Below, in pieces: positions 45,740-57,895 of a DNA stretch of 64,000 nucleotides. Position 1 is the first letter of the stretch. The number at the start of each line of letters is the position of its first letter. This stretch comes from Ananas comosus. Its lineage: Eukaryota; Streptophyta; Magnoliopsida; Poales; Bromeliaceae. The notes beneath the pieces are model-generated. The model was given only the letters and a program-made list of their open reading frames with translations. It did no database searches and was not told the origin of the DNA. The stretch is taken from NCBI RefSeq assembly GCF_001540865.1, contig NC_033631.1, forward strand, positions 10,214,094-10,278,093, read 5' to 3'. The position numbers and the translations under genes were made by a program.

Positions 45740-47847
45740 CTGTTCATCTGGCCCAGAGGAAGAAAAAGGGAAGCAACAGTAGTAGCTCCTAGGGCTTCGA
45801 TAAACATTTGTCGGGAACCGCCTTTTGGATCTTCAAAAGGGAAAAAAATGTAAAAAACAATTAAAAAGGGATTAATTTATCCTGCAAACAAGATGGAATA
45901 GTCAGTATGGAAAACAAATGAAGTCCGAAAACCCTTTTGACTTTAATACAATTGCAAATCACTGCTTTAGGTTAAAAGGTTGCAACTTATTATGCGAATG
46001 ATCTATTCATTTCAAACAACTACCCAGTCCACATTCTCTTTCACTTCCCTGACTGCCATTAGCATCCAACTGTCACATGACGGGGATGAAAAGAAAGGGA
46101 AAAAAAAAAGCTAGACCCCACTGAACTCTAAAAGTTTAATACGGTCTAACATATTTTCCTGTCATATGATAGTTGTGTGCTAATGCGGCTAGAGAACTTG
46201 ATGGAAAATTCAGTCTGCTTTGTTATTGAAACAAATAACCGTTGGCATAGAAGACTACAACCTTTTAAACTGCGAGCGGAGACTCACAATCATGCCAAAA
46301 GTTCAAGGTGAATCTGAGGCATTTTCCCCCTAACTTATAAACATAGAAAATATTGACAGCTGAATTTTAAGTTACTGAAGCAGATCGAGATGTAGTTGCA
46401 TAACATCCAACAAAAAGTTAGTAGAACTTCGAATCTGCAATGAGTCAATGACATTAGCAGCATGTCAAGCAGCAAGAAAAATAGAACAACAACCAATACT
46501 TTTAAGTAGTTCTTACACTTGTCAAATCACCATGATAGAATTAGCTTGTTAGAATCAAATAGACAACCAAAGTGTTATATTAACAACCAACCCGATGTGA
46601 CTCGATTACACTACCTTAAAAATTTACTTCCATTGACTAAAGTACCTTAAAAGTTATAGATCTATGAGCAACTCTAATACAGTTCCCTATCGTCGTACCT
46701 AAAGGGATCTTAATAACAAGACTTTCTTTGGAAACTCTAAAGAGTCACGTGGATCCCATAAATAACATAATAATACACTATCATGATGAAAACATAACCA
46801 ATTTGTTCTAGTTGTTGGATATCAATGGATGTTGGAATGGATGTTAGGAAAAATCATTGTTGGAATGGATGTTAGGAAAAATCATTGCAGTTGGCATTTT
46901 GATAACAAGCTGTTCTGTTCTGCTCAGCTTGGGAGGCAAAATTTTTCATATTTTTTAGAATAAACTGAACAAAGATCAACTAAATCAAACCAGTTTGTCT
47001 TATTTGGTTTGGGTTGGAAAAAGATAGTGAGAACACCAACTCTTCGTACTCTCATCTCTTTAATCATCATTCATGGTCCTTTTGCATTCCTTTGTCCAAA
47101 TCAGGACTATTAAGCAAGTGTTTCTTTTGAATCGGTCAGTTTCCTAAAGTTAACATTTTCTTTTATATTTTATGCTGTGTATCACATTAAAGATTGTTTT
47201 TAGATATACTCAAAAAAAGGCAACAAATTACTATAAATTCTCCAATTAAACTATATGTACCAACTTTGAGAGTAAAACACAAATCCTTTTTTTTCAAAAA
47301 AAAGACAACCAAAAAAACCTAATTTTGTGAATACATAAGAATATTTAGGGTTTTTCTGATTTCCCAAAAGCATACTAGATTCAATTATATGTCTAAATGA
47401 ACACGAAATCACAGGCAAAAAGTAGAACAAAAAAAAAAGTGAGAGAGAAAATCGAGGAAATAAATGACACGGAAGGGCAAAAACAAAAACAAAAAAAAAA
47501 AACACCACGATTACTTATCATCGCCCCCAATCAGGAAGAAAAACAGCAAAGAAAAATAGCCAATGAAGGGTAAAGATATAGAGATTGTTTAAACAAAATG
47601 GAGGATAAAGAAAGATCTCACAAGGGAAACTACTGATCCCATTAAGAAACAAAAACAAACTAAAAAGAGAGAGAGAGAGAGAGAAAACTCGGAGAATTAG
47701 GCGTTACAAAATGAGTTCTAATCCGTCTCGAATTAAAGGCGAGCACAATCCCGAATCAGATCTAATACCTCCATTCGTACGATTAGATTGGAGCTACGAT
47801 TAAGGGATTATTAGAGTCCACAGAGAGAGAGAGAGAGAGAGCATTAC
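45740..47847 (-). other. Probable 5'UTR intron of HDC1
   Basis: Minus strand: donor gtaatg at 47847, after a GA-rich leader, and acceptor ...atgaacag at 45740 preceded by a long pyrimidine tract. The exon then continues 23 bases to the ATG. It contains a 28-bp tandem repeat (46832-46859 and 46860-46887) and no gene. The splice sites are inferred, not proven. Confidence 0.5.
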
Positions 47848-48175
47848 CTAGCACACTAATGGCGGAGAGAGGAGGAGGAGGGGGTTCGTGGCGGAGCTTC
47901 CTCGGTGGAGCCACCGAGGTGGTTGGGGGGGTAGCGAGAGCTCGGGGTAGAGACGATGAGGGAGCGGACGCGCGGGGTTGGACTCGGGATGGGGCGGAGA
48001 GTAGGGTGGGGGAAAGCGAAGAAACGGGGAGGTTCGGGGTTGCGGGGCGCCCGTTGTTCTATTTGTTGGTGTTGGTGGGCGCCGACGTGGGCCGGTTCGA
48101 ACTTGGTCCGTTTTCGGCCCAAATTAAACAAAACGGGCATAACCGCCTGATCCGGGCTTAACTTCTTTAGCACTT
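47848..48175 (-). promoter_or_regulatory. HDC1 first untranslated exon and promoter
   Basis: A GC-rich island with no TATA box, with a (GA)n array (47823-47841) at its gene-proximal edge. Frames of 100-105 codons on both strands overlap fully and are Gly/Arg- or Pro/Ser-rich shadows. Confidence 0.5.
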
Positions 48176-48179
48176 GTTA

Positions 48180-48780
48180 TTATATGGATGAAAACGGGTC
48201 GCACAACATCTGAGCCGACCCGAGTCCTAGCGATGCAAACGGGGCAGTCGGGTCGCGGGAGAGTCCCCAACTCCCACCCCTTGTTTTCGTCCGGTCGGAA
48301 AGGATTGAGAGCAGATTAATTTTTATTTTATTTTTTTTCATCCAGAGAAAATAAGGGCCAGAACGGATTTTGCCGAATTTTTGGCAAATTAAGATGAATA
48401 GAAAAAGAAGTAAGGGATCTCTCACCGCCTATTCTATTTTCTTGGCAAATCCGGATGGGTGCGTGGTAGGTAATTCCTTTGTATATTTTTTTTACTCCCA
48501 TTCAGGATTTGTCGATACGAGAGTTTCAACAACCCGAATCCATTTATATCTCTAGACCGGACATTGAATTCGACACCTTTCAGATGTAGATCAGAATTTT
48601 GCCATCGGACTCAAATTCAGATTCGGATTTATATTATCCGAACTCGAAACTAGTTTTTATGTATTTTCAAGTTTCAACAGTTGCATCATTTTTAAATCTA
48701 TTTATAACCTTTTCTTTTGAGAATCCTCAGTTTTTTTAATATTTTTTAAATTTTTTTTGAGAATCGGTAGCTAATATTTT
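48180..48780. other. Intergenic, decayed 'CCGAAC-rich' fragment near 48530-48700
   Basis: Words such as caaattcagattcggattt and atccgaactcgaaac resemble the hAT-like family, but no ends are visible. No gene. Confidence 0.4.
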
Positions 48781-48795
48781 TTAAATTATATATAG

Positions 48796-48961
48796 AATTA
48801 GGCTACTATACTATCTATAATACCGAGCTCCGGTACTATAGTGTTTGTTTTCGATCTTAGGGTGTTCAAATCAACGATCCACACCGTTAAATATGATCTA
48901 GGGTATATGAATTTCTTAAAAATAAAATTTTAGTTTTTTTCGATATCGTTTACTTAGTAAA
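48796..48961. mobile_element. Single arm of the long foldback element
   Basis: Matches one arm of 49933-50464 along its length (ttcgatc...ttcaaatc.acgatc...gttaaatatgatctaggg...ttttcgatatcgtttacttagta), with about 70% identity. It is followed by a (TA)n array at 48967-48989. Either one arm of a decayed copy or a solo arm. Confidence 0.65.
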
Positions 48962-49009
48962 TAAATTATATATATATATATATATATATCTCGATCCGAT
49001 GATATGATA

Positions 49010-49046
49010 GATATCATGGCCTCGCATGGCTCGAGGCCATGATATC
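49010..49046. repeat. Perfect 15-bp inverted repeat
   Basis: gatatcatggcctcg, a 7-nt loop (catggct), then cgaggccatgatatc. It sits beside a TA array. Confidence 0.9.
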
Positions 49047-49367
49047 ACAACCAAAAGCTAGAATCCCGCAAGTTTAGTTGCTAGGTGTGGCAATTTTGAC
49101 TAGATCCCATAAATTTCAAAGATCTTTATTTTAAAATATAAAAAAGCTGTATCAAATGAAATACTAGTTTGGTAAAGTTTTAATAGTTAAAAGTTACTGA
49201 TAATACTGCTCAAACCTCAAATTGCCACATCTTCTTAGATTTAAAGAAGTTTAAAATTATTTTTTATGAAATTTGATATATCTAACTCTAATTGTAAGAA
49301 CTAGAACTTAAATTTTCAGGATACGAGTTAAAAATTTTTTATAAGTTAAAAGTGGCAGGTAAAACTG

Positions 49368-49496
49368 NNNNNNNNNNNNNNNNNNNNNNNNNNNNNNNNN
49401 NNNNNNNNNNNNNNNNNNNNNNNNNNNNNNNNNNNNNNNNNNNNNNNNNNNNNNNNNNNNNNNNNNNNNNNNNNNNNNNNNNNNNNNNNNNNNNNN
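49368..49496. other. Assembly gap (129 N)
   Basis: A run of unknown bases that ends directly in a (TA)n array, so the gap is probably caused by the array. Confidence 1.
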
Positions 49497-49539
<43 letters not shown>

Positions 49540-49544
49540 TAAAC

Positions 49545-49765
49545 TACTATATTATTAATACTATTAATACTATTAATAGTATCAAGTCATTAGTGCTATT
49601 ATGCCCTTCAATGAAGAGTTGTGCGGTTAGAATAATAATGATCCTCTACGACTGAGTGGATAGTTGGTGAATTATATGATCTAACATGTGAAAATAGTCA
49701 AAATGATAAATTTAATGGCGAAAAACTTAGTAACACCAAGTGCTGGGTGTTATTAGCATAATAGT
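49545..49765. mobile_element. TA-array MITE flanked on both sides by (TA)n
   Basis: Bounded by TA arrays at 49497-49533 and 49767-49794. Homologous to 20928-21180, and in inverse orientation to 49796-49920. Inverted caccaag...cttggtg words near the ends. The arrangement recalls the rice Micron elements, which insert into TA microsatellites. Membership of that family is not shown. Confidence 0.75.
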
Positions 49766-49795
49766 CGAATATATATATATATATATATATATATA

Positions 49796-49920
49796 GCTAT
49801 GGTGCTTCTAAAAGCACCAAGCACTTGGTGCTTGTGAATTTTTTACCGTTAGATTTACACCTTTGATCATTTTCACCCATTAGATTATACTATTCAACCA
49901 ACCACCTACTCAACCCTAGA
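49796..49920. mobile_element. Partial TA-array MITE, inverted orientation
   Basis: aagcaccaagcacttggtgctt..., then accgttagatttacacc, ttagattatactattcaacc and cctactcaaccctag: the reverse complement of the right half of the element at 20928-21180. Begins right after a TA array. Confidence 0.7.
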
Positions 49921-49932
49921 GAGAGAGAGTTT

Positions 49933-50464
49933 GGCTGGTATGCTTATGGAAGCACGGAGACTTCCGTGCTTCCAAGTTGTTTTCGATGTTCGGACTTTCG
50001 AATCGACGATCGGCTCCGTTAGCGTTGATCTAGAGTATTTGAAGTACCTAGAAAATAAAGTTTGCGATTTTTCGATATCATTTCCCTAGTGATCGAAAGG
50101 GCTCAAAATCAATAATTTTAATGGCCGTGGTGAGCCGGTTGCAAGTTTAACGGTGTAGAAATATCTAAATCACGTGAAATTTTAATAAAAAATTCTTTAT
50201 ATTATATAAAATAAGATCAATATCTTTGATTTAAATTTTTAATGTCATATCATCACATTTTGTGAGATTTTTATTTTCAGCCGTTTATTTTGAGCCCCTT
50301 CGATCATTAGGCAAATGATATCGAAAAAATCACAAAATTTATTTTCTAGATACTTCAAATACTCTAGATCAAGTCTAACAGAGTCGATCGTCGATTCGAA
50401 AGTCCCAACATCGAAAACAACTTCGAAGCACGAAGGTCTACGTGCTTCCATAAATATACTAGCC
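49933..50464. mobile_element. Long-arm foldback element (about 177-bp inverted arms)
   Basis: The left arm 49933-50109 and right arm 50287-50464 are inverted copies at about 88% identity, e.g. ggaagcacggagacttccg against ggaagcacgtagaccttcg and tagagtatttgaag against the same word inverted. The loop of 177 bases is non-coding. It abuts a (TA)n array (50470-50520). Its hairpin RNA could be a dsRNA source. Confidence 0.85.
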
Positions 50465-50465
50465 G

Positions 50466-50469
<4 letters not shown>

Positions 50470-50521
<52 letters not shown>
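50470..50521. repeat. (TA)n microsatellite
   Basis: About 25 TA units at the right end of the foldback element. Confidence 0.95.
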
Positions 50522-50523
<2 letters not shown>

Positions 50524-50524
50524 C

Positions 50525-53500
50525 TTTTAGTTATAGGTAATTCTTAAATATTCAATTCATATCCAACTTGTTTCCGAATCCGTTTTTACCGAATATAAAT
50601 ATAAATTCTAGTATCCGATCAATATATGAATATAGATTAAGCACTATCCGTTTTCATATCCAACCCGTTTCTACTCCTAACATCATTGGGCCCAATCGGG
50701 TTCTCCATGAAGCCCACTAGAAGCCTCTTCAAATTGCAGGGACTTGGGCTTTCCAGTTCTGAAAACAATTGGCCTTCATTTTATAAGTTCTCAATCTAGG
50801 TCTTTGCTGTGATAGAAGGTTTTTGTGCTGGAGTTTTTACCATATGTATAAGAGAATCTAATCGAACTGACTCAGTTCATAATTGTTAAAATATACATAA
50901 CGCTTTTGAAATTGACTCAGTTTATTAATTTTATTATTTCCTCTTTTTTTTTACATTTTTATTAGATTTTATATCCTTTCTCCAAATTTTAGAAAATAAT
51001 TTCAAACTAGAACTATATTTTTTATTTGTCTCCAGTTTTAAGCCCTTCCTTTTTAAAAATTTCTTCATAGTTGCACAAGAATGAAGCATCTAATGAAACC
51101 GAACTTCGCAAAAACTGTGGAAGCTAAAGTGATTCAATAGCCTGCTTTTGGTTTAAATATCACCGAAGATGACTCTCATTCGTACAAATAGTACAGAACG
51201 ATGAATAAATGCGAAAAAAGACTATGAAGAGAGAAAAAAAAAAAGGAACCAATCATATCTTGCACAGTTGGCTAAGAATTTAATAGTTAGTATTTGAGGC
51301 CTCAAGATTCCAAGACTAGTTGCTAGTATTTCTATTTAAGTTCATTTCTAAAAAGTCATACGGAACAATCAAATTAAATAGAATCATGATTAAATTTAAT
51401 AAAAAATTTAATTTAATTAATAAATCGTGTTGTAAATAAAATGAATCGAAAGTGCCACTGAATGCAAATGAATGGAATGGATTAAAGAAGAGGGCCATTC
51501 ACAAATGGGCCGAAATCGGCGAACGCTAATTAGTACCAAGGCCCTCTACAGGGTTTTTAACACGAGCCCACAGTGTAAATTGTTCAACACAACTGTTACA
51601 CGTAATAGGTCCACAAATGGATGTGGACCCATAAGTTAATGGGTCGAGCCCGATAAGCTTCATAGTCTGGGTTAAAATTTTTAAAAATAGAAAAAAAAAA
51701 TAAAATCTTATTTTTAATTTTACACAATTTTTTACACAATTTTAGTGTAAAAAATATTACTAACTATCTTCTCATTTCAAAATAGTCACTGTTTGAGATT
51801 GCAACGAAATTGTTTCGTGTGGCATGAGAAAAATAGGACCAAAATAATATTTTATTTATTTTAGTAGGTAACATTATGAAATATTAGTATAGAAACCTGT
51901 ACAATGCGACTGGTGGATAATTAGAAAAAAAATAGAAAATAACGATAAAGGAAGAGAAAACGGCAAGAAAAGAAGCAATGATGAGTAGTGCGATTCATCT
52001 TGTCGATGAAAGAAGCTAACAACAGAAGGAAGAGGAAGATGAACAAGTATGCCCAATGTAGAGGTTTCGTACTGTTCAGTTCAAGCAAAAAAAAATAAAA
52101 TAAAATAAAATAAAATCCGATTCGATTCAAGCAAAAAAAGAAAAACTTAAGCCGGTTCGGAACAGAGTCCGCATTCAACAATGATCAGTTTGGTTTCAGT
52201 AAAGAAAGAGAGAAATTCGATTCAAAGATCAAAACATGTAGAGTAATTGCGCTGGTTCGACCCAATGCAACAGGTTGACTCGATTCGATTCAAGTAAAGA
52301 AATAGAAAAATCAAGTTCGGTTCAAGTGAAGAAAGAAAAAAATATGTAGAAAACTTGAGCTGATTTAGGAAAGCCTGCACTCAATAGCAATCGGCTCGGT
52401 TCAAGTAAAGAAAGAAAAAAAAAAAATTGGTTCGGTTCAAGTAAAAAAAGTGGAAAGGGGAAAATATGTGGAGGACTTGAGCTGGGTCGAGGTGGAGTCC
52501 ACACTCAATAATAAAAGAAATATTATCATGCAACAAATTTAAGAGGAATAATGTATAGAAGATATATATAGAAGGGTATAGATGGATTTATGATGAGTCT
52601 CGTCAATATTTAGAATGGGAAGATAGATAGTAATTCAAGGTCCGGGTCAACCAAATTTTGCGTGTCAAATTGAAATGGACAAGGAACAAAAACAGGGTGC
52701 TATCAAATCTAATAATTGTAGGTTTAATTCTTTACAGAAAAAAGTGATTTTCAACTTATTATAAATTGCGATCGATGCAATATGCTACCTCGTTCTAAAC
52801 AAGTTTCATATCCAAATTTGTTAGTTATTCAAAAACTTGATAATCAAATACAAGAATAAAATGGTTCTAATTGCTTAAATTTTTATGCAGCAAAGTAATT
52901 GCTGATTTTTCTGAACTTCACCTCTTTTGCTAACAAGCACGTGAACTTTTGATTTTGATAATTAAGCTCCTTAATAGATCACTCTACTCAGGCAAACTGA
53001 CTACTTACAAATAGTCGATTGAATTTTGAATATATATTTCTGTAATACTTCAAAATATGAAGAAATATGTTTCTTTTATTCTAGTTGTGGTAATTGAGCA
53101 TGAGAATCAAAGAATATTGAATAAAACTTTGATTTAGATTTTTTTTTTCTCTTGCTACGTTAGAATTACAAAAATAAATTTTCTTATGTTTGAAGCTTTA
53201 TAAAATTATATGCAATACAAACAGCCAAAATAGCCCCATAATTAGTAACTTCAATTGGAGACGATGGTCGATTAAACTATTTTATAAGATTTAAAATTCT
53301 AAAAATTCAAAATTTTATGTCTGTTTATAAAAAGGCAAAAGTTCAGAAGATATATACACTCTTTTTTTTACCAACTGAAAAACTTTTAGTTCTGAAGAAA
53401 AAAAAACATAAAAATAGCAACGATATCAAACAACATCTAAATTTATAATCTATGTAATTGTATAAAAAATTAGTATTTTTATTTTTTCAAAAACATAAAA

Positions 53501-53780
53501 TTTAATTTGTTATAAAATTTGAAAAATAAATTGTTTGAAAAAACTAAGTTTTCTTGAAACTACACAGATGAAATACTGAAATAAAAGTTTTTCATTAAAA
53601 AAAAATTTTCTCAATTTTTTTTTAATGTTTTTTTGACGAACTAAACACCCCTAAGTTTCAAACCAAATAATTTTCTGCTTTAATTTGAATAAATAAAAAT
53701 TTAATAATTCTTTTTTTCTTTTTTTTCAATCCAAACTTAAAAAGAAAAATAAAAAAAAAGGGGGGTAAAGTAAAACGAAG
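50525..53780. other. Intergenic, no gene; diverged repeats
   Basis: A decayed SINE-like stretch lies at 51260-51350 (cttgcacagttggctaag ... ttcatttctaaa). A run of tcggttcaagtaaagaaagaaa units recurs loosely at 52130-52460, about every 60-70 bases, a degenerate minisatellite. No coding frame. Confidence 0.45.
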
Positions 53781-54180
53781 CATTCAATGTTCACTGGTTG
53801 GCTCTATCCCGCTCTCTTCTGAAACCGGGCACTGCAGAAAATCGAGTCGAGCAGCGGGCGGGTGACGTCGCCTACTCGCCTGCGGTGCGCGTGTAAGCGT
53901 GCGGTGGACGACCGAGCTCGAAGATCCACCCACACCCACACCCACACCCACACCCACAAGCACTCGAGTCCAACCAAACACCCACCGGTACGTCTGGACG
54001 ACTCATAATTATCGCGCGTCGTGGCTGATCACGCAATCCGCGTCTTCTTTCTCCCACGTAACGTACACGTACAACCAGCTTCTTTCTTTTCATCCTTACT
54101 CCATCATGCATCTCCCCCATCTCACCCACACCATCACTCATCGCACCTCCTCTCAACGTTACTGCGTTCGTCTGTGTGAA
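53780..54180. other. Orphan GC-rich island with a (CCCACA)5 array
   Basis: The GC island has a (cccaca) hexamer array at 53926-53958 and then a pyrimidine-rich segment ending near 54181, where AT-rich MITE DNA starts abruptly. A 94-codon frame (53899-54183 +) is repeat-driven and its opposite-strand shadow is equally long. It may be the 5' end of a gene cut off by transposon insertion, but I cannot assign one. Confidence 0.35.
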
Positions 54181-54264
54181 TAGTATATAGATATCATATA
54201 TAATATAATATATATATACTCATATATAATATAAATATATATATATATTATAATACATAATATA

Positions 54265-54490
54265 TAAGTTAGGTTACCGGTGTCTGTAACAGTACTAAAA
54301 TTAGTGTTTATGATATTTTTGTGCTGTATAATTCATTGTTTGCCGGTATAAATTATACTAATTCAGCCAATCATCCACTCAACCATAGAAACTCACATCA
54401 TTCTAACCACATATCCCTTAATCCAATGTTTAAACAATCAAAAAGACCCACTAACTTGTACTTTTAAAAAAGTATGGAGCTCAATTCTCT
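54265..54490. mobile_element. Decayed TA-array MITE
   Basis: Contains agccaatcatccactcaacc, a word order shared with 49796-49920, and is surrounded by TA-rich arrays (54187-54260, 54520-54560). The segment at 54560-54775 is probably a second decayed copy. Confidence 0.5.
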
Positions 54491-54773
54491 CTCTCTCATC
54501 TCTCTCTTCTCTCTATATATATAATATAGATTATATTAATATTATGTATATATATAACTATATATTTTCGAAAGTATAGCAAAAATTTATGCTTCTAAAC
54601 ATTTGACTCTTAGATCATAGATTACAGTACGAGTAGATGATAGTCTCCCCACTAGATTGATGGTCCGCACAAAATATAATATTAATTCCAAAATTATAAA
54701 TGGTGAAAAAACTAATTAAGAGCTAACAGTTGAAAGTAAACTAAACTTTTTTATACTTGAAAGCAGTAATACT

Positions 54774-54775
<2 letters not shown>

Positions 54776-54846
<71 letters not shown>
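54776..54846. repeat. Compound (CT)n(TA)n microsatellite
   Basis: About 25 CT units followed by about 10 TA units. Confidence 0.95.
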
Positions 54847-54969
54847 GATGCTAAGGATATTAAGCAATTTATGCGCGCAATTAAAAAATATATTTTATAA
54901 ATTTATCAGCATACCAATAATTTATAAAAAAATATATATTAAAAAGAATGTTATATTAGTATATTCTAT

Positions 54970-55115
54970 CTTGCACTCCTAACATAAAGTTTAATGATTG
55001 ATATTTCAATTCCCAAATTCGAGACATAATTATTTTATAGTTTTAGATAAATTTAATTTTTTAAAATATAAACGAAATGGACGACATACTCTCTCTTCGC
55101 TCAAAATAAAATTTT
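54970..55115 (+). repeat. Diverged SINE, copy G
   Basis: Keeps the family order loosely: ttgcactcctaacataaag, gattgatatttcaattccc, aattcgaga in the box B position, then aataattattt and aaatataaacgaaatggacg. Confidence 0.5.
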
Positions 55116-55119
55116 CTAT

Positions 55120-55930
55120 CCTGCCTCAGAGCAGAGTAACAAATCTTTTATTAGATCATTACATTACTTTTGCTATATTACATCTCTTCGTATTGTATAA
55201 AAGTTTTAATTAATTAGAATATATATACGGTCAAAATATTTTGCAGGGGTAATGGTAATGTACTGCACGCATGGTGATGAGAGGGATACGTCAGGAAATC
55301 TGGCACCGTACGTAGGCTCCTCCAAAGTGCTCAGCAAGTTGGTGTGATGCGAACATTAAGGCGTGGCAGAGCCCTATCATTGTCCACTTAATTGCAGCTT
55401 TTCTTTCTTTTGCATGCATAGATGATAGAGCGACTCACTGACATTGTGTATAGCCACCAAGAACTAGTTGGGACCATTCCCATTTTTCTAAAATAATATA
55501 GCAGTTATGTCACTGATATTTTCAGTCAATAAAAAATTTTTTGTAAAATTTATCTATTTTATCATAATTTTTTTAAAAAAAAATATTTTTCATTATATTT
55601 TTTTTCACAAAAAAAAAGATGTGATTGACTCCGTGACACCGGTCCATTTTTCTAAAATACAGTAATCATGTTACTGAGGTGATATTTTCAACTAATTAAA
55701 TAATTATTCTATAGTTTATCTGTTCCATCATAATTTTTAAAAGATACTTTTATTATATTTTTCTCTCAAAGAAAGAGATATGATTGACTGAATGATGTGG
55801 TGTAGTAAACTTTCTCTAACTCGAGGGTGTAAAAAATTTGATGACTAATAGTCTGAATTCTATATTTAAAATCTAATTGCTTTATATTTTTGACTAAATG
55901 TACTTAAAAAAAAAAGAAATGAATTGTAGG
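55120..55930. other. Intergenic, no gene seen
   Basis: AT-rich with one mixed-composition patch (55250-55380). No recognisable feature. Confidence 0.4.
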
Positions 55931-55936
55931 CTATCT

Positions 55937-56612
55937 TGTTGGGAATCCGGTACTCGTCCCGGTATCGGATCTCGTGAATCCGCAACCCGCTCCGATACCG
56001 ACTGCTGTGGATCCGGTATCGATTGTTGGGATTCCGCAACGGAAGCGTCGAATCGGGTTTTTACTATAAACCCGTCTCCTCAGCAAAAGCTGATACAATC
56101 ATAAAAAAAAAAACCAAAACAGAAAATATGCGGATAAAATAAGATTCAATTAAATAAGAGAAGATTACACCTGACTCCTATTCTGCAACAGAGTAGCTAC
56201 AACCCTAGCCATCTTTCTGAATCTTTTCTACCCTTCTCTCATCTTCTATAAACCCACAAAGAATACCTCTCCGCGTGCACCCGTGCACAAGATGCACTAA
56301 AATAACTCTCTCTCTCTTTTTCTCTCTCTGGTACGACACCCCAATGATTCCAGCCGTACTACTATCAAAAAAGAGAGCCACAAAGTCTATTTATAATGCT
56401 CAACTTAAAACGTACCCCAATCCTAATATATTTAGGATTCATACTTTAATTAATATATAAATCTATCTTAATCAATCTGATTTAAATATTAATCATAATC
56501 TAGTTAGGTTTATCCTCTAATTAATATTTAAATCTTAATTTATCTCAAACAGATTTAAATATTAATTATTATCCAAATATGATTTAACTACAAATCTAAC
56601 CAAATCCTAACA
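55937..56612 (-). mobile_element. Solo LTR with perfect 5-bp target duplication
   Basis: Begins TGTTGGGAATCC and ends AATCCTAACA on the plus strand, an imperfect inverted TGTTRGG.../...CCTAACA pair with TG...CA ends. TATCT flanks it on both sides (55932-55936 and 56613-56617). Read on the minus strand it contains a TATA box (tataaataga, 56387-56396). 676 bp. There is no second LTR, primer site or internal domain nearby, so it is most likely left by LTR-LTR recombination. The superfamily cannot be told from an LTR alone. Confidence 0.9.
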
Positions 56613-56617
56613 TATCT

Positions 56618-57660
56618 TTCTCTCTTTCAAAAAAAGTAATGATTAATTTGGTTGGCTTGATTCAATTGATGTAGTTTTAATAAAATATTTCTTATTTAGT
56701 TTAATTTTTTAAAAACTATAAAAAGTGAGATATAATCATAATTAAATTATAAAATCATTAGTCTAAGATGATAATAATAATTAATATCTTTAATTATATA
56801 ATTATTACTTAAAATTAATATAACTTTTTTTTTAAAATGTAAAACTAATATATATTAAACCGAATAATAATGCTCACGCCTGCGAAGAAGAACTACCCAT
56901 GTATATAAACTTCCATCAGAAGGGTGATATGCTATTTATTTAGTATAATATTATGTTTTATATTTAGTAATAAATCAATATGAAATATTTTCGGCAATCC
57001 TATTAGAAAACAGAAAAATATATCTATACATTTTTTTGGAGGATTTTTACTCAGATGTCTGATTAGGACCATTTAGTCAACCAAGAATATATTAGATATT
57101 TTTAAAATTTTGAGAAAGAGATTTTTTTTTTTGTATTAATTTTGTTGTCTAATTGTGTTAGATGGGCCTCAATACCAAATTGACCCTCAATTTGGTTCTG
57201 GGTTTAATTTGGTTCAATAGAAAAAATTTGTTTTTTGAAGAATTGATCTAACTTTTAACTTAAATATTCTCTCTAACTATTTTTCACCGCAGCAAGAGCA
57301 GAAACTTTAAATTTTGTTCGACATTGTTATTGTTGTTGTTTCTTTACATTTTTAAATAAAATTTTTACCCAAAATATTATAGAAGAAAATGATGAATTGA
57401 TTATAATCTCTACATCCAACATAATTGCACGGCAATAAAAAATAAAAAACAAAAAATTTTGAAGTTCTTATTTGCTTCCAAATTTTTTTTTATAAAAAGT
57501 TATCATTCACTGCCTGCCCACAATGCACAGACAAGCAATATATTTTTGAATTGTTTCAAGACTTTCTTTTGGTAGTTCTAGAGAAAGTTTGTTGTATGAT
57601 CTTTCAAAGATAGGATATTAAATGCTTTTGCAAAAGGATCTAAAATGCCTTTGCAACTAA
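56618..57660. other. AT-rich intergenic DNA, no gene
   Basis: Nothing coding. Confidence 0.4.
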
Positions 57661-57668
57661 TTACACAC

Positions 57669-57895
57669 TGTTGGATTAAATGGACCACTATCCTGCTCTG
57701 TGACGAGAAGTCATGCTAGGCCGAATTACGTTCGAAATGACGTGCATGAGGCTAGGTTCGACCAAGTCATGTTCGAAATGGCGTAAGGCTGGTTAGGATA
57801 AGTCACAATCGAAACCTGTTTGCGATGTGTCTGTACACTTTAAATGAATTTGTTGTGTATTTCTAATAGCTCGAGCTTTTCGGATAAAACTCTAT
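57669..57895 (+). repeat. LTR-like direct repeat, copy 1
   Basis: Starts tgttggattaaatgg and shares with 58678-58890 the words gttcgaaatgacgtg, ccaagtcatgttcgaaatggcgt, agtcacaatcgaaacc, tctgtacactttaaatgaat and gtatttctaatagctcga. Possibly degenerate terminal repeats of one small retroelement, or two independent copies. Confidence 0.65.

Noticed and set aside
47856..48173. Frames of 100-105 codons on both strands
   Set aside because: They mirror each other in the GC-rich first untranslated exon of HDC1. No conserved motif.
53926..53958. Interstitial telomere repeat
   Set aside because: The unit is CCCACA, not the plant telomere unit CCCTAAA.
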